A stretch of DNA of 8,399 bases from Halobacteriales archaeon SW_5_68_122 (GCA_003022815.1 PXSL01000089.1:1-8399), one strand, 5' to 3'; positions 1-6,905 are shown, numbered from the stretch's first letter. Program-made: numbers and translations. Notes: generated by a model not told the origin, from the letters alone.

Positions 1-215
1 CCCGGTATCGTCCAGGCCCCCTCGTAGGGAGGCTGTGACCGTTTGACGAACAGCGCGCTGTCGCCGTCGAGGACGACGACGCGGGCGACCGGAACCGGGT
101 TCTGGAAGATCAGTTCCTCGCACGTCGAACAGAACCGGCGCTCGCGTTCCTCGAACGACCTGGATTCGAGTCCTGTCCCGCAGTACGGACAGTGACTCGG
201 CTTCCGTTTGGTCAT
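1..215 (-). CDS. NUDIX hydrolase with N-terminal zinc ribbon (partial, C-terminus beyond window)
   Basis: Seventy-one N-terminal residues are visible, and the frame runs off the left edge. A treble-clef zinc ribbon comes first, with Cys pairs at C9/C12 (CPYC) and C29/C32 (CSTC). A beta-strand-rich segment follows (PVARVVVLDGDSALFVKRS) and then PYEGAWTIP, which in NUDIX enzymes lies immediately before the GX5EX7REUXEEXGU box. That box is not in the window. Zinc-ribbon NUDIX proteins of this layout are usually annotated as NADH pyrophosphatase or ADP-ribose pyrophosphatase types, which hydrolyse nucleoside diphosphates linked to another group; the actual substrate cannot be read here. The ATG at 215 is the only start that gives a compact ribbon. 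It lies 46 nt downstream of the stop of the membrane zinc-ribbon gene on the same strand, so the two may be co-transcribed. The family call rests on the N-terminus only. Confidence 0.8.
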   Translation of the reverse strand, partial: MTKRKPSHCPYCGTGLESRSFEERERRFCSTCEELIFQNPVPVARVVVLDGDSALFVKRSQPPYEGAWTIP

Positions 216-244
216 CGCGTTGCTCGTGTCGGTACGTCGGGACC

Positions 245-257
245 ACCCTAATTCCTC
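245..257 (-). promoter_or_regulatory. Possible TATA-like element for the NUDIX gene
   Basis: Read on the minus strand, this stretch contains GGAATTAGGG, the only AT-rich patch in the short gap between the two minus-strand genes. Its centre is about 35 nt upstream of the ATG at 215, a plausible distance for an archaeal TATA box with a short leader. The match is weak, and the gene could equally be read through from the upstream gene. Confidence 0.25.
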
Positions 258-261
258 GGGA

Positions 262-537
262 TTAGTACCGCCGGTCGGTCTCCCGGAGACGCCGGCCGTC
301 CCGCGGGCAGTAATCGAACTCGGGGTCCCGGGCGCGGAAGTCGCACTCCGGGCACTCCCTGACCGGAGGTGTCTCCCTCTCGTCGCCGTCGCCGCCCAGC
401 GACCGGGAGAAGAGGAACGGAACGAACGGGACGACGAGGAACAGCAGTAGCGACCCCGTGGCAACGTAGATGGCGGCACTGACCGCGAGGCTGACGAGCA
501 GGCCGGCGAGGGCGGTGAGCATCCGGGACCGGGCCAT
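262..537 (-). CDS. Small membrane protein with C-terminal zinc ribbon, function unknown
   Basis: The protein has 91 residues. After a basic start (MARSRM), two hydrophobic segments at about residues 7-28 and 29-44 form either a helical hairpin or one long membrane region. An acidic linker follows (GGDGDERE), then a short zinc-ribbon-like tail with CPEC at residues 62-65 and CPRDG at 77-81. The pattern C-x2-C...C-x2-D/G resembles a degenerate or DUF-type zinc ribbon; the fourth ligand position is Asp instead of Cys. The frame stays open upstream to 750, but that extension is arginine- and proline-rich without haloarchaeal acidity, so I place the start at 537. Small membrane proteins with zinc ribbons are common in haloarchaea and mostly uncharacterised. 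The tail probably faces the cytoplasm, by the positive-inside rule. No specific function can be assigned. Confidence 0.7.
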   Translation of the reverse strand: MARSRMLTALAGLLVSLAVSAAIYVATGSLLLFLVVPFVPFLFSRSLGGDGDERETPPVRECPECDFRARDPEFDYCPRDGRRLRETDRRY

Positions 538-746
538 CGGTCGACGGTAGACGCCGACGGCGGTTGGACGTTTCGGAACGGACGACCGGATGGGTTCCGC
601 CCCGTCCTCTGACCGATTCAACCCGGCGAGAAACGACATCGAGCGGTTCAGGTACCGGCGACGACGCCGGCACGGGGCCGGACGGCCAGGTTGTCCCTCG
701 GCTCCGGGCTCACTTCCGTCGAACCGCGGGTCCGGCGACGTTCGCC
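538..746. other. Intergenic region without a supported gene
   Basis: This 209-nt gap separates two minus-strand genes. It holds the candidate promoter at 566-577 and a perfect 6-bp hairpin, CCGGCG (655-660) with CGCCGG (665-670) and a 4-nt loop, about 77 nt beyond the stop of the dehydrogenase/hydratase gene. There is no T-run, so the hairpin is not a convincing archaeal terminator. The reading frames here are Arg/Pro-rich shadows. Confidence 0.5.
566..577 (-). promoter_or_regulatory. Possible BRE/TATA element for the small membrane protein gene
   Basis: On the minus strand this reads CCGAAACGTCC. The GAAACGT string is the same as in both promoters of the divergent beta-oxidation pair, and it lies about 31-37 nt upstream of the start at 537. 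That fits a haloarchaeal BRE (CGAAA-like) followed by a weak TATA. The resemblance is suggestive, but the TATA half is GC-rich. Confidence 0.3.
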
Positions 747-2622
747 TCACTTCCCCTCGAAGTTCGGCTCACTGTCGCCCATGAAGGCGGTGATACCCTC
801 CATGAGGTCGTCGGTGTTGATGAGGTGGCCGAACGCCTGGGCCTCGAGTTCGAGGCCGGCGTCGATGTCGTCGTAGCCGCGGAGCATCGCACGCGACGAT
901 GTCGTAGTCGTACATCGTCTCGGGGTCGTACCGCTCGGCGGTGAAGACGATTTCCTTGGCGCGGCCGAAGCCGGTGACGCGCAGGAGCCGCTGGGTGCCG
1001 CCCCAGCCGGGCAGTAGGCCGAGGTTGTGCTCCGGCGTACCGAGTTCCGAGCGCTCGGAGGCGATGCGGAAGTCACAGCACAGCGCCAGCTCGAAGCCGC
1101 CGCCCAGCGCGAAGCCGTCGATGCCGGCGACGACGGGCATGTCGACCTCCTCGAGTCTGCCGAAGGTGCGCTGGCCCTTTCGGGACAGCTCGATGGCCTC
1201 CAGCGGGTCGGCGTTGCTCGCCATCGAGGTGACGTCGGCGCCCGCCGAGAAAGCGCGGTCGCCCTTGCCCGTGATGAGCAGGGCTCGGACCTCCTCGTCG
1301 TCCCCGAGTAGGTCGATGGCCTCGGCGAGTTCGTCCATCAGCGCCGGGTTGATGGTGTTCATCCGGGCCTCGCGGTCCAGGACGATCTGGCCGACCATGT
1401 CACCGGGGTAGCGGACCTCGATGTTGGTGAACTCGACGCCCTCGTCCTCGTCGTCGCCACCGTGGAAACCGCCGGCCTCGGCGGCCTCCCGCAGGCCGTC
1501 GGAGACCTCGAAGCGCGGGTGACCGGTCTCTTCGCCGAGGTCCTCCAGCGTCTCGATTAGCGCCTCGAGACCGTGGTCGTCGACCGTCTTCGCCGGGCCC
1601 TCCGGGAAGCCGGCTCCGAGCATGACCGCTTCGTCGATGGCGTCCGGTCCGGCAACGTCGCCGCCGACGATGTTGCCGACTTCGTTGGCCATCGCCGCGA
1701 GGAACCGCTCGGCTATCTCGTCGTCGCCCGCGTCGGTGGGGATGTCCGGGCCGTCGTCATCCTCGTAGTTGTAGACGCCCTGGCCGGTCTTCTGTCCGTA
1801 CCGTTGCTCGTCGATGAGTTCTTGGAGGAACGGTGCCGGCTCGTAAGCCCCTCCGAGTTCCTCGTTCATGTAGTCGAGGACGTGGTGGGTGACGTCATGG
1901 CCGGTCATGTCGCCGAGTTCGAAGACGCCCATCGGCAGTCCCATGTCGAACTTCGTGGTGGAGTCGATCTCCTCGGCCGTCGCAACGTCCTCGCTGACCA
2001 TCCAGCAGGCTTCGTTCATCAGCGGCACGAGGATGCGGTTGACGATGAAGCCCGGCGAGTCCTTCTGGACGCGGACGGGCGTCTTCCCGAAGTCCTCGGC
2101 GAGTTCTTCGGTGACCTCGAGCGTCGACTCGTCGGTGTGGGCGCCGGTGATGACCTCGACGAGCTGCATCCGGACCGGCGGGTTGAAGAAGTGCATCCCG
2201 CAGAACTGCCCCGGCCGTCCGGTTGCCTCCGAGAGGTCGGTGATCGACAGCGACGAGGTGTTGCTGACGATGATGGCGCGGTCGGGCAGGTGCTCCTCGA
2301 CGTCCGCGTAGACGTCCTCCTTGATCTCCATCTGTTCGGGGACGGCCTCGATGACAAAGTCGGCGTCGCCGACGGCCGCCTCGACGTCAACGTACGGCGT
2401 CACCCGGTCCAGCGCCTCGTCAGCGTCGTCGTCGGGTATCTGCTCCTTCTCGGCCAGTTTCCCCAGGGACCATTCGATGTCGTCGTAGCCGCTCTGGACG
2501 AACTCCTCTTTGACGTCCCGCAGGTTCACGTCGTACCCCGCGAGGGCGGCGACCTCCGCGATGCCGTGGCCCATGTTACCGGCGCCGAGCACCGCGATGG
2601 TCTCGATGTCGTCGAATTCCAT
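747..2622 (-). pseudogene. Fused 3-hydroxyacyl-CoA dehydrogenase / enoyl-CoA hydratase, disrupted by an internal deletion and frameshift
   Basis: This bifunctional beta-oxidation enzyme hydrates enoyl-CoA and oxidises the 3-hydroxyacyl-CoA with NAD+. The dehydrogenase is N-terminal: Rossmann motif GAGNMG at residues 13-18, HFFNPPVRMQLVEVI with catalytic His144 and Glu156, and KDSPGFIVNR near 187-196. After an acidic linker (about 388-396) comes a crotonase domain with oxyanion-hole segments FSAGADV and FALGGGFE and the two hydratase glutamates (E511 in GGGFELAL, E531 in GTPEHNLG). This order is the reverse of bacterial FadB and typical of archaeal fusions. The frame is normal to V576 (codon 895-897) and then shifts. 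The expected C-terminus (RAMLRGYDD to EPNFEGK) resumes in another frame from 893 to the stop at 747-749. About 30 codons, 3n+2 nt, seem to be missing. As written, translation would end at 769 with 41 aberrant residues. The start at 2622 immediately precedes the Rossmann strand; an in-frame start at 2739 would run through the shared promoter region. Loss may be real or a sequence error. Confidence 0.87.
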
Positions 2623-2651
2623 TGTGACAGCAGGACGGTCTTGCGGAATCC

Positions 2652-2666
2652 GTTTCAACGTTTCTG
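2652..2666 (-). promoter_or_regulatory. Promoter element of the dehydrogenase/hydratase fusion
   Basis: Read on the minus strand this is ACAGAAACGTTGAAACG-like sequence. GAAACGTT occupies 2664 to 2657, about 35 nt upstream of the ATG at 2622. It fits a BRE plus weak TATA for a short-leader transcript. The 9-mer AGAAACGTT is an exact inverted copy of the one in the promoter of the divergent acyl-CoA dehydrogenase. Confidence 0.4.
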
Positions 2667-2717
2667 TCTCGCCCCGTTTCGCGGGAACCAAGTGAAGAAC
2701 GCGAAAACGTGGGGATT

Positions 2718-2730
2718 GAGAAACGTTATG
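2718..2730 (+). promoter_or_regulatory. Promoter of the acyl-CoA dehydrogenase gene (leaderless type)
   Basis: GAGAAACGTTATG places a GAAA-type BRE directly before a TATA-like ACGTTATG whose centre is about 28 nt upstream of the ATG at 2754. That spacing puts the transcription start at or next to the start codon, giving a leaderless mRNA, the usual situation in haloarchaea. No Shine-Dalgarno sequence is seen before the ATG. Confidence 0.5.
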
Positions 2731-2753
2731 TGCTGTCACCCGTGTGAAGAATC

Positions 2754-3863
2754 ATGGACTTCGCCATCACGGACGAGCAGGAGCAGATCAGAGAGGAGGT
2801 CCGCCGGTTCGCGGAAAATGAGGTTCGCCCCCACGCAAAGGAGTACGACCGCGAGGAGAAGTTCCCCCACGACATCGTCGATGAGGCCGCCGAGATGGGC
2901 CTGACCGGCGCGACCATCCCTATCGAGTACGGCGGCGCCGGCTACGACGCCGTCGACTCGGTGCTCATCGCCGAGGAGCTGTTCGCCGCCGACCCCGGCA
3001 TCGCGCTGTCGATTCTCGCCACCAGGGAGGAGTACCTCGAACCCGTCGCCCGCGGCGACGCCATCTCCGGAGCCGCCATCTCCGAGCCGGACACGGGGTC
3101 GGACGTCTCAAGCGTGTCGACGCGGGCAGAGAAGGACGGCGACGAGTGGGTGATCAACGGCAACAAAATGTGGATCACCAACGGCTCCGTCGGCGACTTC
3201 TTCGTCGTCCTCTGCAAGACCGACCCCGACGCCGAGGGCCACTACAACGGCTTCAGCCAGATCATCGTCGAATCGGACCGCGACGGCTTCGAAGCCGACA
3301 AGATTACCGGCAAGATGGGGATTCGGGCCTCCGACACGGCCGAACTCATCCTCGACGACGTGCGGGTGCCCGAGGAGAACCTCGTCGGCACCGAGGGGAT
3401 GGGCTTTCTCCAGCAGATGCAGTTCTTCGACGCCACCCGGACCGGCGTCGCCGCCCAGGGCGTCGGCATCGCCAAGGGCGCCGCCGAGCGCGCCCTCGAG
3501 TACGCCCAGGAACGCGAGCAGTTCGGCCAGCCCATCGGCGACTTCCAGGCCATCCAGCACAAACTCGCCGACATGCACACCGAGACCGAGGCCGCACGCA
3601 ACCTCACCTACAAATCGGCCTGGGCGGTCGACTCCGGCGGCTCGCCGAACACCAAACTCGCTTCGATGGCCAAGGAGTACGCTTCCCGTATCGCGGTCAA
3701 GGCCGCAAACGAGTGCGTTCAGATTCACGGCGGGTCGGGCTACGTCGACGACTTCGACGCCGAACGGCTCTACCGGGACGCCAAAATCACCCAAATCTAC
3801 GAGGGCACCACCGAAATCCAGAAGATGATTATCGCCCGCGAACTCCAAGGCAAGGGCTTCTAA
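2754..3863 (+). CDS. Acyl-CoA dehydrogenase, with an apparent in-frame internal deletion
   Basis: This FAD-dependent enzyme introduces the 2,3 double bond into acyl-CoA and passes electrons to electron-transfer flavoprotein. The 369 residues show the ACAD architecture: N-terminal helical domain (1-105), signature 1 with GAAISEPDTGSD at 106-117, the beta domain WVINGNKMWITNG, and a C-terminal helical domain with signature 2 starting QIHGGSGY at 323-330. The YEGTTEIQ segment carries Glu350, the catalytic base position of short- and medium-chain family members. The protein ends normally (IIARELQGKGF). Around residues 88-93, ILAT runs directly into REEYLEPVARG. Family members normally have about 15-17 more residues here, including an FGTEEQK-like motif, and a total of about 380-385. 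The frame is kept. The enzyme pairs with the divergent dehydrogenase/hydratase to cover the first three steps of acyl-CoA oxidation; chain-length specificity cannot be read. Confidence 0.92.
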   Translation: MDFAITDEQEQIREEVRRFAENEVRPHAKEYDREEKFPHDIVDEAAEMGLTGATIPIEYGGAGYDAVDSVLIAEELFAADPGIALSILATREEYLEPVARGDAISGAAISEPDTGSDVSSVSTRAEKDGDEWVINGNKMWITNGSVGDFFVVLCKTDPDAEGHYNGFSQIIVESDRDGFEADKITGKMGIRASDTAELILDDVRVPEENLVGTEGMGFLQQMQFFDATRTGVAAQGVGIAKGAAERALEYAQEREQFGQPIGDFQAIQHKLADMHTETEAARNLTYKSAWAVDSGGSPNTKLASMAKEYASRIAVKAANECVQIHGGSGYVDDFDAERLYRDAKITQIYEGTTEIQKMIIARELQGKGF

Positions 3864-3871
3864 ACACCCAC

Positions 3872-3877
3872 TTTTTA
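3872..3877 (+). terminator. T-run terminator after the acyl-CoA dehydrogenase gene
   Basis: A run of five T followed by A (CTTTTTACT) sits 8 nt after the TAA stop. Archaeal RNA polymerase terminates at short T-runs without a required hairpin, so this is a reasonable terminator in an otherwise GC-rich stretch. Confidence 0.45.
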
Positions 3878-4076
3878 CTCTCTCGGGTTTCCTCGCGCGC
3901 CCGCTGGGCGCGCTACGGGAACCCCTCCTCGTAAAAACGTGGGGGAAAGACTTCTGCCGGCGGCTCACTCCGTTCGCCGGATGCTTGGCGGAATAAACCG
4001 CCAGCAGCGTCTGCCGTCCATGGACAGCCGCTCTCGTCTATCGAACGACCGTGGCGTCCTGAGATATCCCCGGCCG

Positions 4077-4091
4077 GGTCGTAACTTATTG
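4077..4091 (+). promoter_or_regulatory. Promoter of rtcB
   Basis: GGTCGTAACTTATTGG contains the most AT-rich octamer of the gap, AACTTATT (4083-4090), centred about 30 nt upstream of the ATG at 4117. It fits an archaeal TATA box driving an rtcB-larA transcript with a leader of zero to a few nucleotides. No Shine-Dalgarno sequence is evident. Confidence 0.5.
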
Positions 4092-4116
4092 GACCGGGCG
4101 CACGAAAACCCAGGGT

Positions 4117-6902
4117 ATGACCACGTTCGAGGCCGGCGACATCACGCTCCACAAGGTCCGCAATTACGTTTGGGAGATGCCGCCCGAGGGCGGAATGGGC
4201 GCTCCGGCGCGCGTCTTCGCCAGCGAGGCCCTGCTCGAGGAAATCGCCGACGACAAGAGCCTCCAGCAGTTGCGCAACACTACCCACCTTCCTGGCATCC
4301 AAAAGTACGCGGTCTGCATGCCGGACGGCCACCAGGGGTACGGCTTCCCCGTTGGTGGCGTGGCCGGCATCGATGCCGAGGACGGCTGTATCTCGCCCGG
4401 AGCAGTGGGGTACGACATTAACTGCCTCACCGGCGACTCCGACGTCCGGCTCTCGTTCGGTCGCCGGCTCCCGATTGCCGACCTCCGTGAACGGTTCGAG
4501 GACGAGCAGGCAGTCGTGGCCGGCGACGAGTTGACGGACTCAGACGTCAGGCTGTTCACCGAGTCCGACGACAGACAGGTGTTCGAAGTCGAGACGGTCA
4601 CCGGTCGTACGCTCCGCGCGACGGGGGACCACCCGCTCGGAACGCCGGAGGGGATGGTCGAGGTCGACGACCTCGAGGCGGGCGACGACGTCCTTGTCCA
4701 CCCATTCGAGGGTATCGAACACGAGGACCCCGAGGGGTTCACCGTCCTCACAGAATCGGACTTCGCGGACGAGGACCCACAGCTCGTCGCGTTCTTGAAG
4801 CGCAACGACCTCCTGCCGCTGCGCTCGACGGACGACGCGTTCTGTCGCCTCCTGAAACTCGCCGGACTCCACACCGGCGACGGCGCCTTCCGGGGCGACC
4901 GGACGTGGTTCTACGCGGACCCGACAGACCTCGAGGCCATTCGCGAGGACGTCTCGGCGCTCGGCTTCACGCCGTCGAGAATCTACTCCCGCGAGCGGGA
5001 CCACGAGATAGACGGCACCGAGTTCACCCAGACCGAGCACAGCGTAAAGATCGATGCACACGGGTTCAAACAGCTACTCCTCCGTCTCGGGGTGCCCGAC
5101 GGCTCGAAGGTGGAGTCCAACTTCACCCTGCCGGAGTGGTTCGACCGGTTGGCCGACTGGCAGCGCGCTCTCTACCTGTCAGCGTTCTTCGGGGCCGAGA
5201 TGAGCGCGCCGTCGGCGGTGTCGAACACGAACTTCTACGCCCCGACGGTCTCGCAGAACCGGCGTAGCGACGTCGCCGACAGGACACCGAACGGCTCCGG
5301 TTCGGTGTCAACACCGACCCGGGGAACCTCATCGAGTTCTTCTCGAAGGTCGGATTCAGCTACAACGCCGAAAAGGAGCGCAAGGCGGCCCTCACGGTTC
5401 AGTACCTCCGGCGGAAGGAGCACGTCATCGGCCGGCGCGCCCGCATCGCTTCGGAGGTCGAAACGCGCGCCGACGGCGGGGAATCGGTCTCGGAGTTGAA
5501 GGAGAACTACGACGTCGACGGCCGGTTCGTCGAACGGAGCGCCTGGAGCGGCCGTTCCGGTCGACCGCGGCCGCCGGCCGATTTCCCGTCGTTCGAGGCG
5601 TTCTGCGAGTCGACCGAGGTTCGCGGGAACCTCACGGTGCCCGTCGAAATCGAGTCCATCGACCCGGCCGGCTACGAGCCGGTCTACGACATCGGCGTCG
5701 AACACGACGCACACAACTTCCTCGCCGACGGGTTCGTCGTCTCCAACTGCGGCGTCAGGATGGTCAGGACGAACCTTACCTACGACGACGTCCGGGGCCG
5801 CGAGTTGGAACTCGTCGACGCGCTGTTCGAGGCGGTTCCGTCGGGGCTGGGCGGCGGCGGCATCGTCCAGGGTAGCGGCGACACCGTCGAGGCGGCCTTA
5901 GAGCGGGGCGTCGACTGGTGTCTCGAGGAGGGCTACGCCGTCGAGTCCGACCTCGCCCACTGCGAGGACGAGGGCCGGCGGCCGGATGCCGACGCCTCGG
6001 CCGTCTCGAAGAAGGCCAAGGACCGCGGCCGCAACCAGATGGGGTCGCTCGGCTCCGGCAACCACTTCCTGGAGGTCCAGCGCGTGACCGACATCTACGA
6101 CTCGGCCATCGGGGAGGCCTACGGCCTCGAGGCGGACCAGGTCGTGGTGCTCATCCACTGTGGGTCGCGGGGACTGGGCCACCAGGTCTGTAACGACTAC
6201 CTCCGGGACATCGAAGAGGCCCACAGCGGCCTGCTGTCGCAGTTGCCGGACAAGGAGCTGGCGGCGGCGCCGGCCGGCTCGCAGCTGGCGGAGGACTACT
6301 ACGACGCGATGTGTGCGGCCATCAACTTCGCGTGGGTCAACCGCCAGCTCATCACCCACCGGACGCGGGAGGTGTTCGCCGACGTCTTCGAGACGCCCTG
6401 GGAGGACCTGGAGATGGAATTGCTGTACGACGTCGCCCACAACATCGCCAAGAAAGAAACGCACGACGTGAACGGCGAGGACAAGGAGCTGTTCGTCCAC
6501 CGGAAGGGCGCGACCCGTGCCTTCCCGGCCGGCCACCCTGAGGTGCCGAAAGCTTACCGGGACGTCGGTCAGCCGGTCATCATCCCCGGGAGTATGGGCG
6601 CGGGCTCGTACGTGCTATGCGGCGGCAGCGAGTCGATGAACGTCTCGTTCGGGTCGACGGCCCACGGTGCGGGGCGGCTGATGAGTCGGACGAAAGCCAA
6701 AGACGAGTTCTGGGGCGGCGACGTCCGGGACGATCTGCGGGAGACCAACCGCATCCACGTGAAGGCACAGAGCGGCGCGACAATCGCCGAGGAGGCGCCG
6801 GGCGTGTACAAGGATGTCGACGAGGTGGTCCGGGTGAGCGACGAGCTTGGCATCGGCGGCAAGGTGGCCCGCGTCTACCCGGTCTGCAACATCAAGGGCT
6901 GA
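4117..6902 (+). pseudogene. rtcB: RtcB tRNA-splicing RNA ligase, intein-containing, frame broken inside the intein
   Basis: RtcB is the GTP- and Mn2+-dependent ligase that joins 2',3'-cyclic-phosphate and 5'-OH RNA ends, chiefly tRNA halves after intron excision. The host protein is complete: 102 residues before the intein (4117-4422) and 384 after it (5748-6899) give 486, against 481 in Pyrococcus horikoshii. In spliced numbering the active site is intact: D100 and C103 in YDINCG, N207/H208 in GNHFLEV, H239 in HCGSRG, H333 in AHNI, the guanylylated H408 in AHGAGR, and K485 in the terminal KG. The intein sits between N102 and C103. Frame 1 is normal to about 5280 and frame 3 from about 5283. 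Frame 3 has a TAG at 5265-5267, and frame 1 ends at the TGA at 5497-5499. As written, the product stops after 460 residues without its C-terminal splice site or most of the ligase. Because RtcB is expected to be important, I suspect a sequence error as much as a real lesion. Confidence 0.9.
4423..5747 (+). mobile_element. RtcB intein with LAGLIDADG-type homing endonuclease, carrying an internal deletion
   Basis: The element begins at Cys1 (CLTGDS, block A) and ends at Asn (GFVVSN), with Cys as the +1 extein residue. Block B contains TGDH (intein residues 67-70, the T-x-x-H motif). The endonuclease shows LAGLHTGDGAF with D153 (block C), a Lys/Pro region DGSKVESNFTLPEWF (block D, K229), and FFGAEM with E259 (block E). 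Block H-like NLIEFFSKVGFSYN and block F VYDIGVEHDAHNFLADG follow. The remaining 1325 nt encode 286 + 155 residues plus 2 nt. Homologues of this layout carry roughly 25-40 extra residues between QNRRSDVAD and ERLRFGV, so 3n+1 nt appear lost at about 5278-5290. The penultimate residue is Ser, not the usual His. Insertion directly before the RtcB metal-binding cysteine matches the intein site known from thermophilic archaeal RtcB. Confidence 0.88.
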
Positions 6903-6905
6903 CCC

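Larger units (their letters stand above)
3864..4116. other. Non-coding gap rich in inverted repeats between the acyl-CoA dehydrogenase gene and rtcB
   Basis: No gene is supported in these 253 nt. The stretch contains several perfect inverted repeats: GCGCGCCC/GGGCGCGC with a 3-nt loop (3895-3913), CCGGCG/CGCCGG with a 12-nt spacer (3957-3980), TGGCGG/CCGCCA around an AATAAA loop (3986-4003), and the 10-nt palindrome GTCCATGGAC (4016-4025). These could be transcript-end structures, an RNA element upstream of rtcB, or remnants of an intergenic repeat family; the sequence alone does not decide. The open minus-strand frame crossing this gap is antisense to rtcB and not coding. Confidence 0.5.

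Noticed and set aside
538..746. N-terminal extension of the 91-residue membrane protein to 750
   Set aside because: The added residues are Arg/Pro-rich, unlike local proteins, and they overlap the candidate promoter.
2623..2739. Upstream start at 2739 for the dehydrogenase/hydratase gene
   Set aside because: The 39-residue extension is not acidic, covers the promoter elements and lies before a Rossmann fold that normally begins within 10-15 residues of the start.
1573..2904. Long plus-strand open frame (443 codons) opposite the dehydrogenase/hydratase gene
   Set aside because: It is antisense to a gene with clear family motifs, crosses the divergent promoter region and has Val/Asp/Arg-rich shadow composition. 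Long antisense frames are expected in GC-rich haloarchaeal DNA.
2704..3944. Direct repeat AAAACGTGGGG at 2704-2714 and 3934-3944 flanking the acyl-CoA dehydrogenase gene
   Set aside because: An 11-nt repeat pair is expected by chance among all positions in a window this size, and there is no other sign of a mobile element.
3108..3968. Minus-strand open frame opposite the acyl-CoA dehydrogenase gene
   Set aside because: Antisense to conserved ACAD signatures, with Gly/Val/Leu-rich shadow composition.
3913..4332. Minus-strand open frame covering the gap before rtcB
   Set aside because: About half lies antisense to the rtcB N-terminus, the rest covers hairpin-rich DNA, and no domain is recognisable.
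5268..5300. Programmed ribosomal frameshift restoring RtcB
   Set aside because: No slippery heptamer or downstream structure is apparent, and conserved intein residues also seem to be missing, so a frameshift alone would not rebuild the protein.
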